Shown: positions 9,160 through 18,294, numbered from the stretch's first letter. The stretch: 64,000 nucleotides of DNA from Roseovarius sp. THAF27 (GCF_009363655.1 NZ_CP045393.1:4131116-4195115); one strand, 5' to 3'. Notes: a model not told the origin generated them from the sequence alone. Translations and numbers: made by a program.

Positions 9160-9774
9160 CTAGCGCGACAGGTTGCAGCAGCCGGTCAGGTAGGTGACGC
9201 CTGATTCCTCGGTCACGAAGAGGTCCACGCTCATGCCATAGTAGCGGTCGGACATGCCGTCGGTACAGGCATCGCGCTGGAACATGAAGGTGAAGACTTC
9301 TTGGGTCTGCGACTGGCCGAATATGGCGTAGCGGTCCGTCCGGTTCTCCGACGTGACCGGATTGAGCGTGGAAACCGAGACCGGGTCTTCGTCCATGCGG
9401 TCGAGAGTGGCGCTTGCGGTGCGCGCGACTTCGAGCGACCAGAACGGTTCGGTGCCGGTGCAGACAAGGGGGCGGGGCAGTTCATCGTCGGGCTGACCGG
9501 CGCGGCGCGTGAGGAAACGCGCGGCGACCCAGCCCGACTGTTCCTCGACATTGATGCGCGCCCACTCGCGGCTGTCGTCGAAACCCACGACCTCGATGTA
9601 GGTGGCGCCGGCGTCCAGCTTGGCGACGATGGAATTGCCGACGCCGGGCGCGGCGCGCACGTTCAGGACATCGTCAGGCGCCACGCCGGACACGTCGTAG
9701 AAGGCGGGCACGGCCTGCGCGTGGGCAAGGCTGGCCCAGAGCGACAGAAGACAGGCTGACAGGACTGCTTTCAT
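9160..9774 (-). CDS. Secreted SH3 domain protein
   Basis: A 204-residue exported protein. Residues 1-20 are a signal peptide ending in AHA. Residues about 25-92 form a bacterial SH3 (SH3b-type) domain, with DVLNVRAAPGVGNSIVAKL as the typical stretch. Residues about 100-204 are a second domain with PFWSLEV and several cysteines, seen in periplasmic proteins of unknown function. SH3b domains often bind peptidoglycan or surface glycans. Its start codon overlaps the stop of the ABC permease upstream (ATGA), so the two are translationally coupled. The longer open frame reaching into the permease gene is not used. Confidence 0.85.
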   Translation of the reverse strand: MKAVLSACLLSLWASLAHAQAVPAFYDVSGVAPDDVLNVRAAPGVGNSIVAKLDAGATYIEVVGFDDSREWARINVEEQSGWVAARFLTRRAGQPDDELPRPLVCTGTEPFWSLEVARTASATLDRMDEDPVSVSTLNPVTSENRTDRYAIFGQSQTQEVFTFMFQRDACTDGMSDRYYGMSVDLFVTEESGVTYLTGCCNLSR

Positions 9775-10592
9775 CGGCGGGCGTACCAGCTGCTGGAGGC
9801 GAACTGACGCGTGTAGAACTCTGCCAGCAGGCCGAGAACAAGCAGGACACAGCCGACGATCAGGGCATACTGGGCGTTGGTGTTGTGCGGGAAATAGTTG
9901 GCGAACACGTAACCGCGACACTGGTCGATGGCGTGAAACAGCGGATTCCAGTCGAACATGGCCAGCATGTAGCCGGGCAGCGTGTTGGCGACGAAAAGCT
10001 TGCCCGACGCAATCATGTTGGCGCGGGTGTAAACGACCTGGACCAGGTTCACGGCGGTCGGAAACCAGGGTTTCGCCGCCATGATCAGCAGGCCGACGCC
10101 GCAGCCTGTGAACCACGCCAGAAGAAGCATCCCCAGGGCGCCGATCGGATCGTCGATCTCGATCCGCTGAAAGGCGGTGTGATATACGAACAGGATCACC
10201 AAGGCGGACAGCACCTGGATATAAAGGGCACCCAGTGCGGCGGACGTGATGGAGATCACCGTGTTCATCGGCGCGTGCTGCATCATCGGCGACGATGGCC
10301 CGGCCGCCCCGGCGACCGCACCAAGCGATTTGATGTGGGTGAGATAAAGGAACACGCCGGACATCATGTAGAGCATGAAATCGCCGCGCAGCTTGGCGCC
10401 CCGCAGGCCCAGCACCGTGAACATGAAATAGAAGGCGAGGACGAAGATGATCGCCGTGCTGATATTGACGAACAGCGCCATGAAGGCGTTGCCATGCGTG
10501 CTGCGCACATCCCGGACGGTGGTGTGGTAGATCAGCTCGCAGATCGTCACGATGGACGACAGCAGGGATTTCTTGCGCGTGTTCTGAAACAT
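9771..10592 (-). CDS. ABC-2 type permease for capsule/polysaccharide export (KpsM-like)
   Basis: A 273-residue integral membrane protein with six likely membrane segments, of the ABC-2 permease family that exports capsular or O-antigen polysaccharide (KpsM/Wzm-like). The N-terminal soluble segment is followed by FMALFVNISTAIIFVLAFYF, and the conserved region near MFDWNPLFHAIDQCRGYVF is typical of polysaccharide exporters. An in-frame extension to 11498 would run antisense through cysQ and is rejected; the ATG at 10592 gives the family-like N-terminus. No partner ATPase (KpsT/Wzt) is adjacent. The gene is divergent from cysQ-kdsB and the glycan genes, which suggests a shared role in surface polysaccharide. 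Confidence 0.85.
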   Translation of the reverse strand: MFQNTRKKSLLSSIVTICELIYHTTVRDVRSTHGNAFMALFVNISTAIIFVLAFYFMFTVLGLRGAKLRGDFMLYMMSGVFLYLTHIKSLGAVAGAAGPSSPMMQHAPMNTVISITSAALGALYIQVLSALVILFVYHTAFQRIEIDDPIGALGMLLLAWFTGCGVGLLIMAAKPWFPTAVNLVQVVYTRANMIASGKLFVANTLPGYMLAMFDWNPLFHAIDQCRGYVFANYFPHNTNAQYALIVGCVLLVLGLLAEFYTRQFASSSWYARR

Positions 10593-10730
10593 GACCTGTC
10601 TGGACCGGCTGCCTTTTGCTGAAATCTCACACGGAATTCTTGCCGTTCCGTTAGTGACGCAGCATAAGGGGCGCGCAACATTCCCGCAACAAACGCCTTT
10701 GCGGACTGTGAAAAAGAATTGGAGCAGGGT

Positions 10731-11528
10731 TTGGATTACGACAAACTTGTCACGGTGATGCGCCGCCTGGCGCTGGAAGCCGGCGATCGGATCATGGAGA
10801 TCTACGACGCGGACGATTTCGATGTGAAGGTGAAGTCCGACGACAGCCCTGTCACGGCGGCTGACGAGGCGGCGGACAAGATCATCTCGGACGGGCTGCG
10901 CGCGGCGTTTCCCGATGTGACGCTGATCACCGAGGAACAGGCCGACACCCACGGGGCGCGGGCCGACACGTTCCTGATCGTCGATCCGCTGGACGGAACG
11001 AAGGAATTCATCCACCGCCGCGGCGACTTTACGGTCAACATCGCCTATGTCGAGAACGGCGTGCCCACGCGTGGCGTGGTCTATGCGCCGGCCAAGGGCC
11101 GGATGTTCTTTACCCGGGCCGATGGCACGTCGGTCGAGGAAACCGGGCCGTTTGCCCGCCACAGGTCGGGCGCGCTGACCGACATCGGCGTGTCGAATCC
11201 CGACAATGATGCGCTGATGGTGGTGGCCAGCAAGTCCCACCGGGATCAGGCCACGGACGATTACATCGGCAAGTATGCGGTGAAGGACATGACAAGCGCC
11301 GGGTCCTCGCTGAAATTCTGCTTGGTCGCGACCGGCGAGGCGGATATCTATCCGCGCCTGGGCCGGACGATGGAATGGGACACCGCCGCCGGGCACGCCG
11401 TGCTGGCGGGGGCCGGCGGTCGGGTCGTGCGGTACGATGACCAGACGCCGCTGACCTATGGCAAGGAGGACTTCGCCAACCCATTCTTCATCGGCCACGC
11501 GCCCGGCGTCGAGCTGAAGTCCGCCTGA
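10731..11528 (+). CDS. cysQ: 3'(2'),5'-bisphosphate nucleotidase CysQ
   Basis: CysQ hydrolyses 3'-phosphoadenosine 5'-phosphate (PAP) to AMP. PAP is left by PAPS reductase and by sulfotransferases, and is toxic if it accumulates. The 265-residue protein has the metal-binding inositol-monophosphatase-fold motifs DPLDGTKEF and WDTAAGHAVL, with EEQ upstream of the first. The start is a TTG at 10731, which has GGAG six bases upstream; another TTG at 10719 would add four residues. Its stop overlaps the kdsB start (TGATG). Its place at the head of a glycan locus that ends in a sulfotransferase fits removal of PAP from sulfation. Confidence 0.93.
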   Translation: MDYDKLVTVMRRLALEAGDRIMEIYDADDFDVKVKSDDSPVTAADEAADKIISDGLRAAFPDVTLITEEQADTHGARADTFLIVDPLDGTKEFIHRRGDFTVNIAYVENGVPTRGVVYAPAKGRMFFTRADGTSVEETGPFARHRSGALTDIGVSNPDNDALMVVASKSHRDQATDDYIGKYAVKDMTSAGSSLKFCLVATGEADIYPRLGRTMEWDTAAGHAVLAGAGGRVVRYDDQTPLTYGKEDFANPFFIGHAPGVELKSA

Positions 11529-12328
11529 TGAGTGTCCTGATTGTCATTCCGGCGCGATATGCCTCGAGCCGTTTTCCGGGCAAGCCGCTTGCGATGCTGC
11601 GCGGCGCCGACGGGACCTCGAAAAGCCTGATCGAGCGCAGTTGGCGTGCCGCGCAGAGCGTGGCCGGCGTCGCGCGGGTGGTCGTGGCCACGGATGACGC
11701 CCGGATCGAGGACGCGGCGCACGCCTTTGGCGCGGAGGTGGTGATGACGTCGCCGGACTGCGCCAACGGAACCGAGCGCTGCGCAGAGGCGCTGCGCAGC
11801 GTCGGGGAGGATTACGAGATCGTGGTGAACCTGCAGGGCGATGCGCCGCTGACGCCGCACTGGTTCGTCGAGGATCTTGTCGCCGGGATGCACAGCGACC
11901 CGCAGGCCGACGTGGCCACCCCGGTGCTGCGCTGCGACGGTCGTGCGCTCAACGGGTTTCTGCAGGACCGGGCGAATGGGCGTGTCGGCGGGACGACGGC
12001 CGTTTTCAGCCGATCTCGACATGCGCTCTACTTCTCCAAGGAAGTCATTCCCTATACTTCGGACGTATATGACGACGGGGGGGATACCCCGGTCTTTCAC
12101 CATGTGGGGGTCTATGCCTACAGACCCGAGGCGCTGCACGCCTACGGCGGCTGGTCGGCAGGTCCTCTGGAACAGCTGGAAGGCCTGGAACAGCTTCGGT
12201 TTCTCGAGAACGGGCGCGCTATCCTGTGCGTCGAGGTCGAGGCGCGCGGACGGCAATTCTGGGAACTCAACAACCCGGAAGATATTGAGAGAATAGAAGG
12301 CATGATGCGCGAGATGCACATGTCATGA
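11528..12328 (+). CDS. kdsB: 3-deoxy-manno-octulosonate cytidylyltransferase
   Basis: KdsB activates Kdo as CMP-Kdo for lipopolysaccharide or capsule assembly. The 266-residue protein begins with the nucleotide-binding signature IPARYASSRFPGKPL. Two motifs differ from common KdsB: NGTERCAEAL where SGTDRIAEA is usual, and LQGDAP where QGDEP is usual. It may therefore be a divergent CMP-sugar synthetase acting on Kdo or a related acid sugar. It overlaps cysQ by one base and shares its transcript. No kdsA is nearby. Family assignment is firm; exact substrate is less certain. Confidence 0.85.
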   Translation: MSVLIVIPARYASSRFPGKPLAMLRGADGTSKSLIERSWRAAQSVAGVARVVVATDDARIEDAAHAFGAEVVMTSPDCANGTERCAEALRSVGEDYEIVVNLQGDAPLTPHWFVEDLVAGMHSDPQADVATPVLRCDGRALNGFLQDRANGRVGGTTAVFSRSRHALYFSKEVIPYTSDVYDDGGDTPVFHHVGVYAYRPEALHAYGGWSAGPLEQLEGLEQLRFLENGRAILCVEVEARGRQFWELNNPEDIERIEGMMREMHMS

Positions 12329-12447
12329 GCAATACGAGATGAAGGCACGAGGTTTCATCGGCCTGCCATGCATGACCCGTTGTGTTCCGGTCGGCGGCGT
12401 GAGCCAAGTTATTTCGTAATGCAGTGATCGCGGTTAAGGAGCTTCTG

Positions 12448-13347
12448 ATGCGCAAGAAACTGACAAAGGCTATCTTTCCCGTCGCAGGGCTTGGCACGCG
12501 CTTTCTGCCGGCGACCAAGTCGGTGCCGAAGGAGATCATGACCCTGGTCGACCGTCCGCTGGTGCAATACGCCATCGACGAGGCGCGCGAGGCCGGGATC
12601 AAGGAGTTCATCTTTATCACCTCGCGCGGGAAGGGCGCGCTGGAGGATTACTTCGACAACGCGCCGCAGCTTGAGCAGGAATTGCGCAAGAAGGGCAAGG
12701 ACGAGTTGCTGGAGATCCTGAAGTCGACCAACATGGACAGCGGCGAGATCGCCTATACGCGCCAGAACAAGGCGCTGGGCCTGGGCCACGCGGTGTGGTG
12801 CGCGCGGCGCCTGATCGGCAACGAGCCATTCGCGGTGATCCTGCCCGACGACGTGATCGCGGCGGAAAAATCGTGCCTGGCGCAGATGGCCGAGGCGTTC
12901 AAGGAAACCGATGGCGAGAACAACATGGTGGCCGCCATGGAAGTGCCCCCGGACAAGGCCTCGGCCTATGGTGTGCTGGACGTCAAGGAGGACATGGGCC
13001 GGATGGTCTCGACCAAGGGCATGGTCGAAAAGCCTGCCCCGGGCGAGGCGCCGTCGAACCTTGCGGTGATCGGGCGATATATCCTGACGCCGACCGTTCT
13101 GCAGAAGCTGAACAAGAAGCAGACCGGCGCGGGCGGAGAAATCCAACTGACCGATGCGATCGATTCGGCCCGGGACGAGGGCGAGGAGGTCTTCGGCTTC
13201 CGCTTCGAGGGCGAGCGGTTCGACTGCGGCTCGAAGTCCGGGTTCCTGCAGGCCACGGTGGCCTTCGCGCTGAACCGGCCAGAGTTGCGCGACGACCTGA
13301 TGAAGTACCTGACGGACGTGGTTCAGCCGGCCAAGGCCGCGCAGTAA
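12448..13347 (+). CDS. galU: UTP-glucose-1-phosphate uridylyltransferase GalU
   Basis: GalU makes UDP-glucose from glucose-1-phosphate and UTP, the precursor for UDP-galactose, UDP-glucuronate and many surface glycans. The 299-residue protein has GLGTRFLPATKSVPKE at the N-terminus and LVDRPLVQYAIDEA following. A GTG at 12424 is in frame but would add residues with no family support. I chose the ATG at 12448, which has AAGGA seven bases upstream. It is followed by galE after 16 bases, and the pair supplies UDP-Glc and UDP-Gal to the glycosyltransferases downstream. Confidence 0.96.
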   Translation: MRKKLTKAIFPVAGLGTRFLPATKSVPKEIMTLVDRPLVQYAIDEAREAGIKEFIFITSRGKGALEDYFDNAPQLEQELRKKGKDELLEILKSTNMDSGEIAYTRQNKALGLGHAVWCARRLIGNEPFAVILPDDVIAAEKSCLAQMAEAFKETDGENNMVAAMEVPPDKASAYGVLDVKEDMGRMVSTKGMVEKPAPGEAPSNLAVIGRYILTPTVLQKLNKKQTGAGGEIQLTDAIDSARDEGEEVFGFRFEGERFDCGSKSGFLQATVAFALNRPELRDDLMKYLTDVVQPAKAAQ

Positions 13348-13363
13348 GGAAGGAGCCCGTCCC

Positions 13364-14347
13364 GTGGCCAATATTCTTGTCACCGGAGGGGCCGGGTATA
13401 TCGGTTCGCACGCCTGCAAGGCGCTGGCGGCCGCCGGGTATACGCCGATAACCTATGACAACCTGAGCACCGGATGGGCCGAGGCGGTCCGGTTCGGCCC
13501 GTTCGAGCAGGGGGACCTGCGCGATCGGGCGCGGCTCGATTCCGTGTTCGCGGCCTATCAGCCGACCGCCGTGCTGCATTTCGGCGCGCTGAGCCAGGTG
13601 GGTGAGAGCATGCGCGAGCCGGGCCGGTACTGGGACAACAATGTCACGGGGTCGCTGGTGCTGATGGAAGCGGCGGTGGCGGCCGGATGCCTGAACCTGG
13701 TGTTTTCATCGACATGCGCGACCTATGGCGACCAGGACAACGTGGTGCTGGACGAGTCCAGCCCCCAGGCGCCGATCAACGCCTACGGCGCGTCGAAGCG
13801 CGCGATCGAGGAAATGCTGCGCGATTTCGAGGCGGCGCACGGGCTGCGGCACGTGATCTTCCGCTATTTCAACGTGGCGGGTGCGGACCCGGAGGCGGAG
13901 GTGGGCGAGTTTCACCAGCCGGAGACGCATCTTGTGCCGCTGATCCTGGATGCGGTGGATGGCAAGCGCGATGCGCTGACCATTTTCGGGACGGATTACG
14001 ACACGCCCGACGGGACCTGCATCCGCGACTACGTGCATGTTTGCGATCTTGTCGATGCGCATGTTCTTGGGCTGAAATGGCTGGAAAACGACAAGCAAAG
14101 CCGTGTCTTCAACCTGGGCACCGGCGACGGTTTCTCGGTGCGCGAGGTGATCGACCACGCGCGCAGCATCACCAAAAAGGACGTGCCCGTCGTCGAGGGG
14201 CTGCGGCGGCCCGGCGATTGTACCAAGCTGGTGTCGGGGTCCGAACGCGCGGTGTCCGAGCTGGGCTGGACACCGTCAAGGTCGACGCTGGACGAGATGA
14301 TCCGCGATGCGTGGCGGTGGCATCAAACTGGACATTACGAGAAATAA
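13364..14347 (+). CDS. galE: UDP-glucose 4-epimerase GalE
   Basis: GalE interconverts UDP-glucose and UDP-galactose. The 327-residue SDR-type protein has the NAD-binding loop GGAGYIGSHA, the catalytic YGASK (Tyr-x3-Lys) near residue 143, and FSSTCATYGD with the catalytic Ser/Thr before it. It begins at a GTG with GGAG upstream. It follows galU closely and is followed 39 bases later by the first glycosyltransferase, so the four to six genes probably form one operon. Length is normal. Confidence 0.96.
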   Translation: MANILVTGGAGYIGSHACKALAAAGYTPITYDNLSTGWAEAVRFGPFEQGDLRDRARLDSVFAAYQPTAVLHFGALSQVGESMREPGRYWDNNVTGSLVLMEAAVAAGCLNLVFSSTCATYGDQDNVVLDESSPQAPINAYGASKRAIEEMLRDFEAAHGLRHVIFRYFNVAGADPEAEVGEFHQPETHLVPLILDAVDGKRDALTIFGTDYDTPDGTCIRDYVHVCDLVDAHVLGLKWLENDKQSRVFNLGTGDGFSVREVIDHARSITKKDVPVVEGLRRPGDCTKLVSGSERAVSELGWTPSRSTLDEMIRDAWRWHQTGHYEK

Positions 14348-14386
14348 CGCCGACCCTGAGGTCGAAGGAATGGTCAGGCAGGACGG

Positions 14387-15409
14387 ATGAGCGTGCTTTC
14401 GGAGGCGTGGCTGGCGTACAAGCTTCGGTGGAAGCGCCGGCGCCTGTTGTTCCGTGCGCTGCGCAAGCGACGCCAGCTGCGTCCGGTGGTGGACCGCACC
14501 GACCGGATCGCGCCGGGGGACATCCTGTGCTTTTCGACCGTCCGCAACGAGGCGGTGCGCCTGCCGTTTTTCCTGGCGCATCATCGCGCGCTGGGCGTGC
14601 GGCATTTCCTGTTCGTGGACAATGACAGCGACGACGGCACGCGCGACTACCTGCAGGCGCAAGACGACGTTTCCCTTTGGCGGACGAAGGCCAGTTACAA
14701 GCTGTCGCGCTTCGGGGTCGACTGGCTGACATGGTTGCAGATGCAGCACGGGCACGGGCACTGGTGCCTGACGCTGGATGCCGACGAGATCCTGATCTAT
14801 CCGCATCACGAGACCCGCCCCCTGCCCGCGCTGGTCGAACGGCTGGAGCAATCGGGCCGCCGGTCTTTCGGCACGCTGATGCTGGACATGTATCCCAAGG
14901 GCCCGCTGGCGGCGCATCCCTACGCGGCGGGCGACGATCCGTTCGAGCGGCTGTGCTGGTTCGATGGCGGCAACTACATGATCCAGAAGAAACCGGACCT
15001 GCACAACCTGTGGATCCAGGGCGGGGTGCGGGCGCGCAGGTTCTTTGCCGAACGGCCAGAGCGGGCGCCGACGATGGGCAAGATGCCCCTGGTGAAGTGG
15101 AACCGCCGCTACGCCTATGTCAGCAGCGCGCATTCCCTGTTGCCCCGGCGCCTGAACCGGGTCTACGACGAGCAGGGTGGAGAGCTTCTGTCCGGGATTC
15201 TGCTGCACACGAAGTTCCTGAACACGATCGTCGACCGCTCGGCCGAAGAGAAGACGCGGGCCGAGCATTTCGCCAACAGCACGCTTTACGACAGCTATTA
15301 CGACGCGCTGACCGAAAACCCGGACCTGTGGTGCGAGCAGTCCATGCGGCTGATCGGGTGGCGGCAGCTGGAGGCGATGGGCCTGATGTCGAAAGGTAAC
15401 TGGATTTGA
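14387..15409 (+). CDS. Glycosyltransferase, family-2-like, first of two tandem paralogues
   Basis: A 340-residue cytosolic protein of the GT2-like group (Glyco_tranf_2_4 type). The N-terminal 35 residues are basic. The catalytic core starts near residue 45 with GDILCFSTVRNEAVRLPFFL, followed by FLFVDNDSDDGT and the metal-binding DxD region LTLDADEILIYP. The C-terminal half has conserved LWIQGG and LMSKGNW segments. No signal or clear membrane segment is seen. The neighbouring gene is a paralogue with the same architecture and many identical stretches. The acceptor is unknown; context suggests a surface polysaccharide. Confidence 0.88.
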   Translation: MSVLSEAWLAYKLRWKRRRLLFRALRKRRQLRPVVDRTDRIAPGDILCFSTVRNEAVRLPFFLAHHRALGVRHFLFVDNDSDDGTRDYLQAQDDVSLWRTKASYKLSRFGVDWLTWLQMQHGHGHWCLTLDADEILIYPHHETRPLPALVERLEQSGRRSFGTLMLDMYPKGPLAAHPYAAGDDPFERLCWFDGGNYMIQKKPDLHNLWIQGGVRARRFFAERPERAPTMGKMPLVKWNRRYAYVSSAHSLLPRRLNRVYDEQGGELLSGILLHTKFLNTIVDRSAEEKTRAEHFANSTLYDSYYDALTENPDLWCEQSMRLIGWRQLEAMGLMSKGNWI

Positions 15410-15569
15410 TGAGTTCGGAATTGTTTGCGTTTTGTAAACAGTCGCTTATACCGGAGCGAGGGGAACGGAGCCGGTGTTTTCATCGGTGTACCATTTTGGA
15501 AAAGAATGCTTTAACGCAGTCCGGGTATGGTGGCGGCTGGTCTGGCCGGCGGCCAAAGGGATATGAGTA

Positions 15570-16580
15570 GTGAGTATCTTGCAGTCATACGCGATGCGGC
15601 TGCGGCGGAAGCGGCATCGCATCCGTGCGTTTCGCAAGCATTTCTCGCTCAAGCCCGTGGTGGACCGCACGCGCAAGATCCGGCCCGGGGACATCCTGCT
15701 GTTCTCGACCATGCGCGACGAGTTCGTGCGCCTTCCCTTCTTTCTGCAATATTACCGCAACCTCGGGGTTTCGCATTTCCTGATCGTCGACAATGACAGC
15801 ACCGATGGCGGGCGCGAGTTCATGGCCGACCAGGAGGATGTGTCGATCTGGACCACCAAGGCCAGCTACAAGGGCTCGAAGTTCGGGGTCGATTGGCTGA
15901 ACTGGCTGCAGCGCAAATATGGCCATGGGCACTGGACGCTGGTGGTCGATCCGGACGAGCTGTTCATCTACCCGTTCTGCGACACGCGGCCCATTCGGGC
16001 GCTGACCGACTGGCTGGACACCAGCCAGGTCAAATCCTTCGGCGCGATGCTGCTGGACATGTACCCGAAGGGCCGGATCGACTCGGTGTCGTACCTGCCG
16101 GGGCAGGACCCGCTGGAAATTGCCGGCTGGTTCGATCCGGGCAACTACGTGATCGAGAAGAACCGCAAATACGGCAACCTGTGGATCCAGGGCGGGCCGC
16201 GCAGCCGGGTGTTCTTTGCCGACAGGCCCAAGAAGTCACCGGCGCTGAACAAGACACCGCTGGTGAAGTGGGACAAGCGGTACACCTATATCAGCTCGAC
16301 GCACACGCTTTTGCCGCGGGGTCTGAACCTGACCTATGACGAGTGGGGCGGAGAGAAGGCCAGTGGCATCCTGCTGCACGCGAAGTTCCTCAACACCTTC
16401 ACCGCCAAGGCCGAGGAAGAGTTGCAGCGTGGACAGCACTATGCCGGAAGTGTCGAATACAGATCATATGCCGAGAAATTTCAGGACAGTCCCGACCTTT
16501 GGTGCAAATGGTCGGAGAAATATATAAACTGGCGACAATTGGAAATTCTTGGGCTGATGTCCAAGGGCAACTGGGCATGA
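15570..16580 (+). CDS. Glycosyltransferase, family-2-like, second of two tandem paralogues
   Basis: A 336-residue paralogue of the preceding glycosyltransferase. Shared positions include GDILLFSTMRDEFVRLPFF, FLIVDNDSTDGG, the DxD-equivalent LVVDPDELFIYP, YGNLWIQGGPRSRVFF and the C-terminal LGLMSKGNW. It begins at a GTG (15570); no in-frame ATG lies close upstream, and the ribosome site is weak. A 160-base AT-richer gap separates it from its paralogue, so it may have its own promoter. The pair probably adds two related sugars, or the same sugar to two acceptors. Confidence 0.87.
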   Translation: MSILQSYAMRLRRKRHRIRAFRKHFSLKPVVDRTRKIRPGDILLFSTMRDEFVRLPFFLQYYRNLGVSHFLIVDNDSTDGGREFMADQEDVSIWTTKASYKGSKFGVDWLNWLQRKYGHGHWTLVVDPDELFIYPFCDTRPIRALTDWLDTSQVKSFGAMLLDMYPKGRIDSVSYLPGQDPLEIAGWFDPGNYVIEKNRKYGNLWIQGGPRSRVFFADRPKKSPALNKTPLVKWDKRYTYISSTHTLLPRGLNLTYDEWGGEKASGILLHAKFLNTFTAKAEEELQRGQHYAGSVEYRSYAEKFQDSPDLWCKWSEKYINWRQLEILGLMSKGNWA

Positions 16581-16593
16581 GGATGGGCAGAGG

Positions 16594-18294
16594 GTGAGCG
16601 TCGGCATCATAATGCTGGTCCACACGGCATTCGACCGGGCCGAGCAAGTGGCGCGCCATTGGGCCGCGGTGGGCTGTCCGCTGGTCATTCATGCAGACCG
16701 CAACGTGCCCAGCGAGACGTACAGGAATTTCGTCGCGGCGCTGTCCGACCTCGAGCAGGTGAAATTCGCCAGGCGGCATCGGTGCGAGTGGGGCACCTGG
16801 GGGCTGGTGGCGGCGACGCAGGCGGCGTCGGAGATCATGCTCAAGAGCTTTCCCGACGTGCGGCATGTTTACCTGGCGTCCGGCTCGTGCCTGCCGCTGC
16901 GGCCGGTGCAGGAACTGATCGACTACCTGGAGGATCGGCCGCAGACCGATTTCATCGAAAGCGCCACGACGGCGGATGTGCCCTGGACCATCGGAGGCCT
17001 GGATCACGAGAGGTTCACCCTGCGGTTCCCGTTTTCGTGGCGGCGGCACCGCAAGCTGTTCGACGCCTATGTTCGCCTGCAACGTAAGATCGGCTACAAG
17101 CGGCGCATTCCCAACGGGATCGTGCCGCATATGGGCAGCCAATGGTGGTGCCTGACGCGCCAGACCCTGTCGGCGATCCTGACGGACCCCGAGCGGGCGA
17201 CCTATGACAGCTATTTCAAGCGGGTGTGGATCCCGGACGAAAGCTATTTCCAGACGCTTGCAAGGCTCTATTCCAGGCAAATCGAGAGCCGGTCGCTGAC
17301 CCTGTCGAAGTTCGATTACCAGGGCAAGCCGCACATCTTCTACGACGATCACCTGCAGCTTTTGCGGCGGTCGGACTGTTTCGTGGCGCGCAAGATCTGG
17401 CCCTTTGCCAACCGGCTTTACAATGCGTTCCTGACCGATGCGGCGGGCGCGATGAAGCGGACCGAGCCCAACCCCGGCAAGATCGACCGGATCTTTGCCA
17501 AGGCGGTGGAACGTCGGACGCGCGGGCGGCCCGGCCTGCTGATGCAGAGCCGGTTTCCGGTGGAGGGGCGCGAAAACGGGCTGACCTGCGCGCAATACTC
17601 GGTGTTCGAGGGGTTCAGCGACCTTTTCGAGAATTTCGAGCCCTGGCTGGCCAAGGTCACGGGCACGCGGGTGCACGGGCATCTCTTTGCCCCTGAGCGG
17701 GCCGAGTTTTCCGATGGCCAGACGGTGATGAACGGCGCGCTGAGCGACAGTGCGAAGCTGCGCGATTACAATCCGCAGGCGTTCCTGGCGAGCCTGATCT
17801 GGAACACGCGGGGCGAGCGGCAGTGTTTCCAGGTCGGTCCGCGCGACCACATCAAGAAGATCGAGTGGCCGCTGGCCAAGGACCAGAACGCGCAGATCTC
17901 TGTCATTTCGGGCGCGTGGGCGGTGCCGCTGTTCAAGTCGAACATGAACTTCGCCGACATCCGGCAGGAGGCCGCGTTGCTGCAACAGATCGAAAGCAAG
18001 CACCTGGATGTGCTGCGCTCGCAATGGGGCAAGGCGCGGGTGCGGATCTGGACCATGGCGGAGTTCATCGAGGCGCCGATGGAGCCCTTGCAGACGATCA
18101 TCGACGAGATTGGCAAGCAAAGCGTGCATGGCCTGGCCGAGGTGCCGAAGATGGCCGACCTGACCGGGTTCGGGCAGTTTTTGCAGAACCTCAAGAACCA
18201 GGGGATGCATCCCTACCTGATGGGCGATTTCCCGGTCGAGCACCGCCTGCGCGAGCCGCAGGCGCAACAACGCAAACCCTATCTGGTGCGATAG
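16594..18294 (+). CDS. Core-2/I-branching type glycosyltransferase (GT14-like) with long C-terminal domain
   Basis: A 566-residue protein. Residues about 1-260 resemble the beta-1,6-N-acetylglucosaminyltransferase 'Branch' fold (GT14): MLVHTAFDRAEQVARHW, the loop VYLASGSCLPLRPVQELIDYL, then HMGSQWWCLTRQTL and IPDESYFQTL. Residues about 260-566 are a second domain that I recall only as a domain of unknown function found with this enzyme in Rhodobacterales. The start is GTG at 16594, 14 bases after the second paralogue. Its stop abuts the sulfotransferase ATG with no gap, so the two are surely co-translated. It may build a branch that the next protein sulfates, which is inference. Confidence 0.85.
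   Translation: MSVGIIMLVHTAFDRAEQVARHWAAVGCPLVIHADRNVPSETYRNFVAALSDLEQVKFARRHRCEWGTWGLVAATQAASEIMLKSFPDVRHVYLASGSCLPLRPVQELIDYLEDRPQTDFIESATTADVPWTIGGLDHERFTLRFPFSWRRHRKLFDAYVRLQRKIGYKRRIPNGIVPHMGSQWWCLTRQTLSAILTDPERATYDSYFKRVWIPDESYFQTLARLYSRQIESRSLTLSKFDYQGKPHIFYDDHLQLLRRSDCFVARKIWPFANRLYNAFLTDAAGAMKRTEPNPGKIDRIFAKAVERRTRGRPGLLMQSRFPVEGRENGLTCAQYSVFEGFSDLFENFEPWLAKVTGTRVHGHLFAPERAEFSDGQTVMNGALSDSAKLRDYNPQAFLASLIWNTRGERQCFQVGPRDHIKKIEWPLAKDQNAQISVISGAWAVPLFKSNMNFADIRQEAALLQQIESKHLDVLRSQWGKARVRIWTMAEFIEAPMEPLQTIIDEIGKQSVHGLAEVPKMADLTGFGQFLQNLKNQGMHPYLMGDFPVEHRLREPQAQQRKPYLVR

Noticed and set aside
10593..11498. N-terminal extension of the capsule permease
   Set aside because: It lies antisense to cysQ and lacks any family match; the ATG at 10592 gives the normal permease start.
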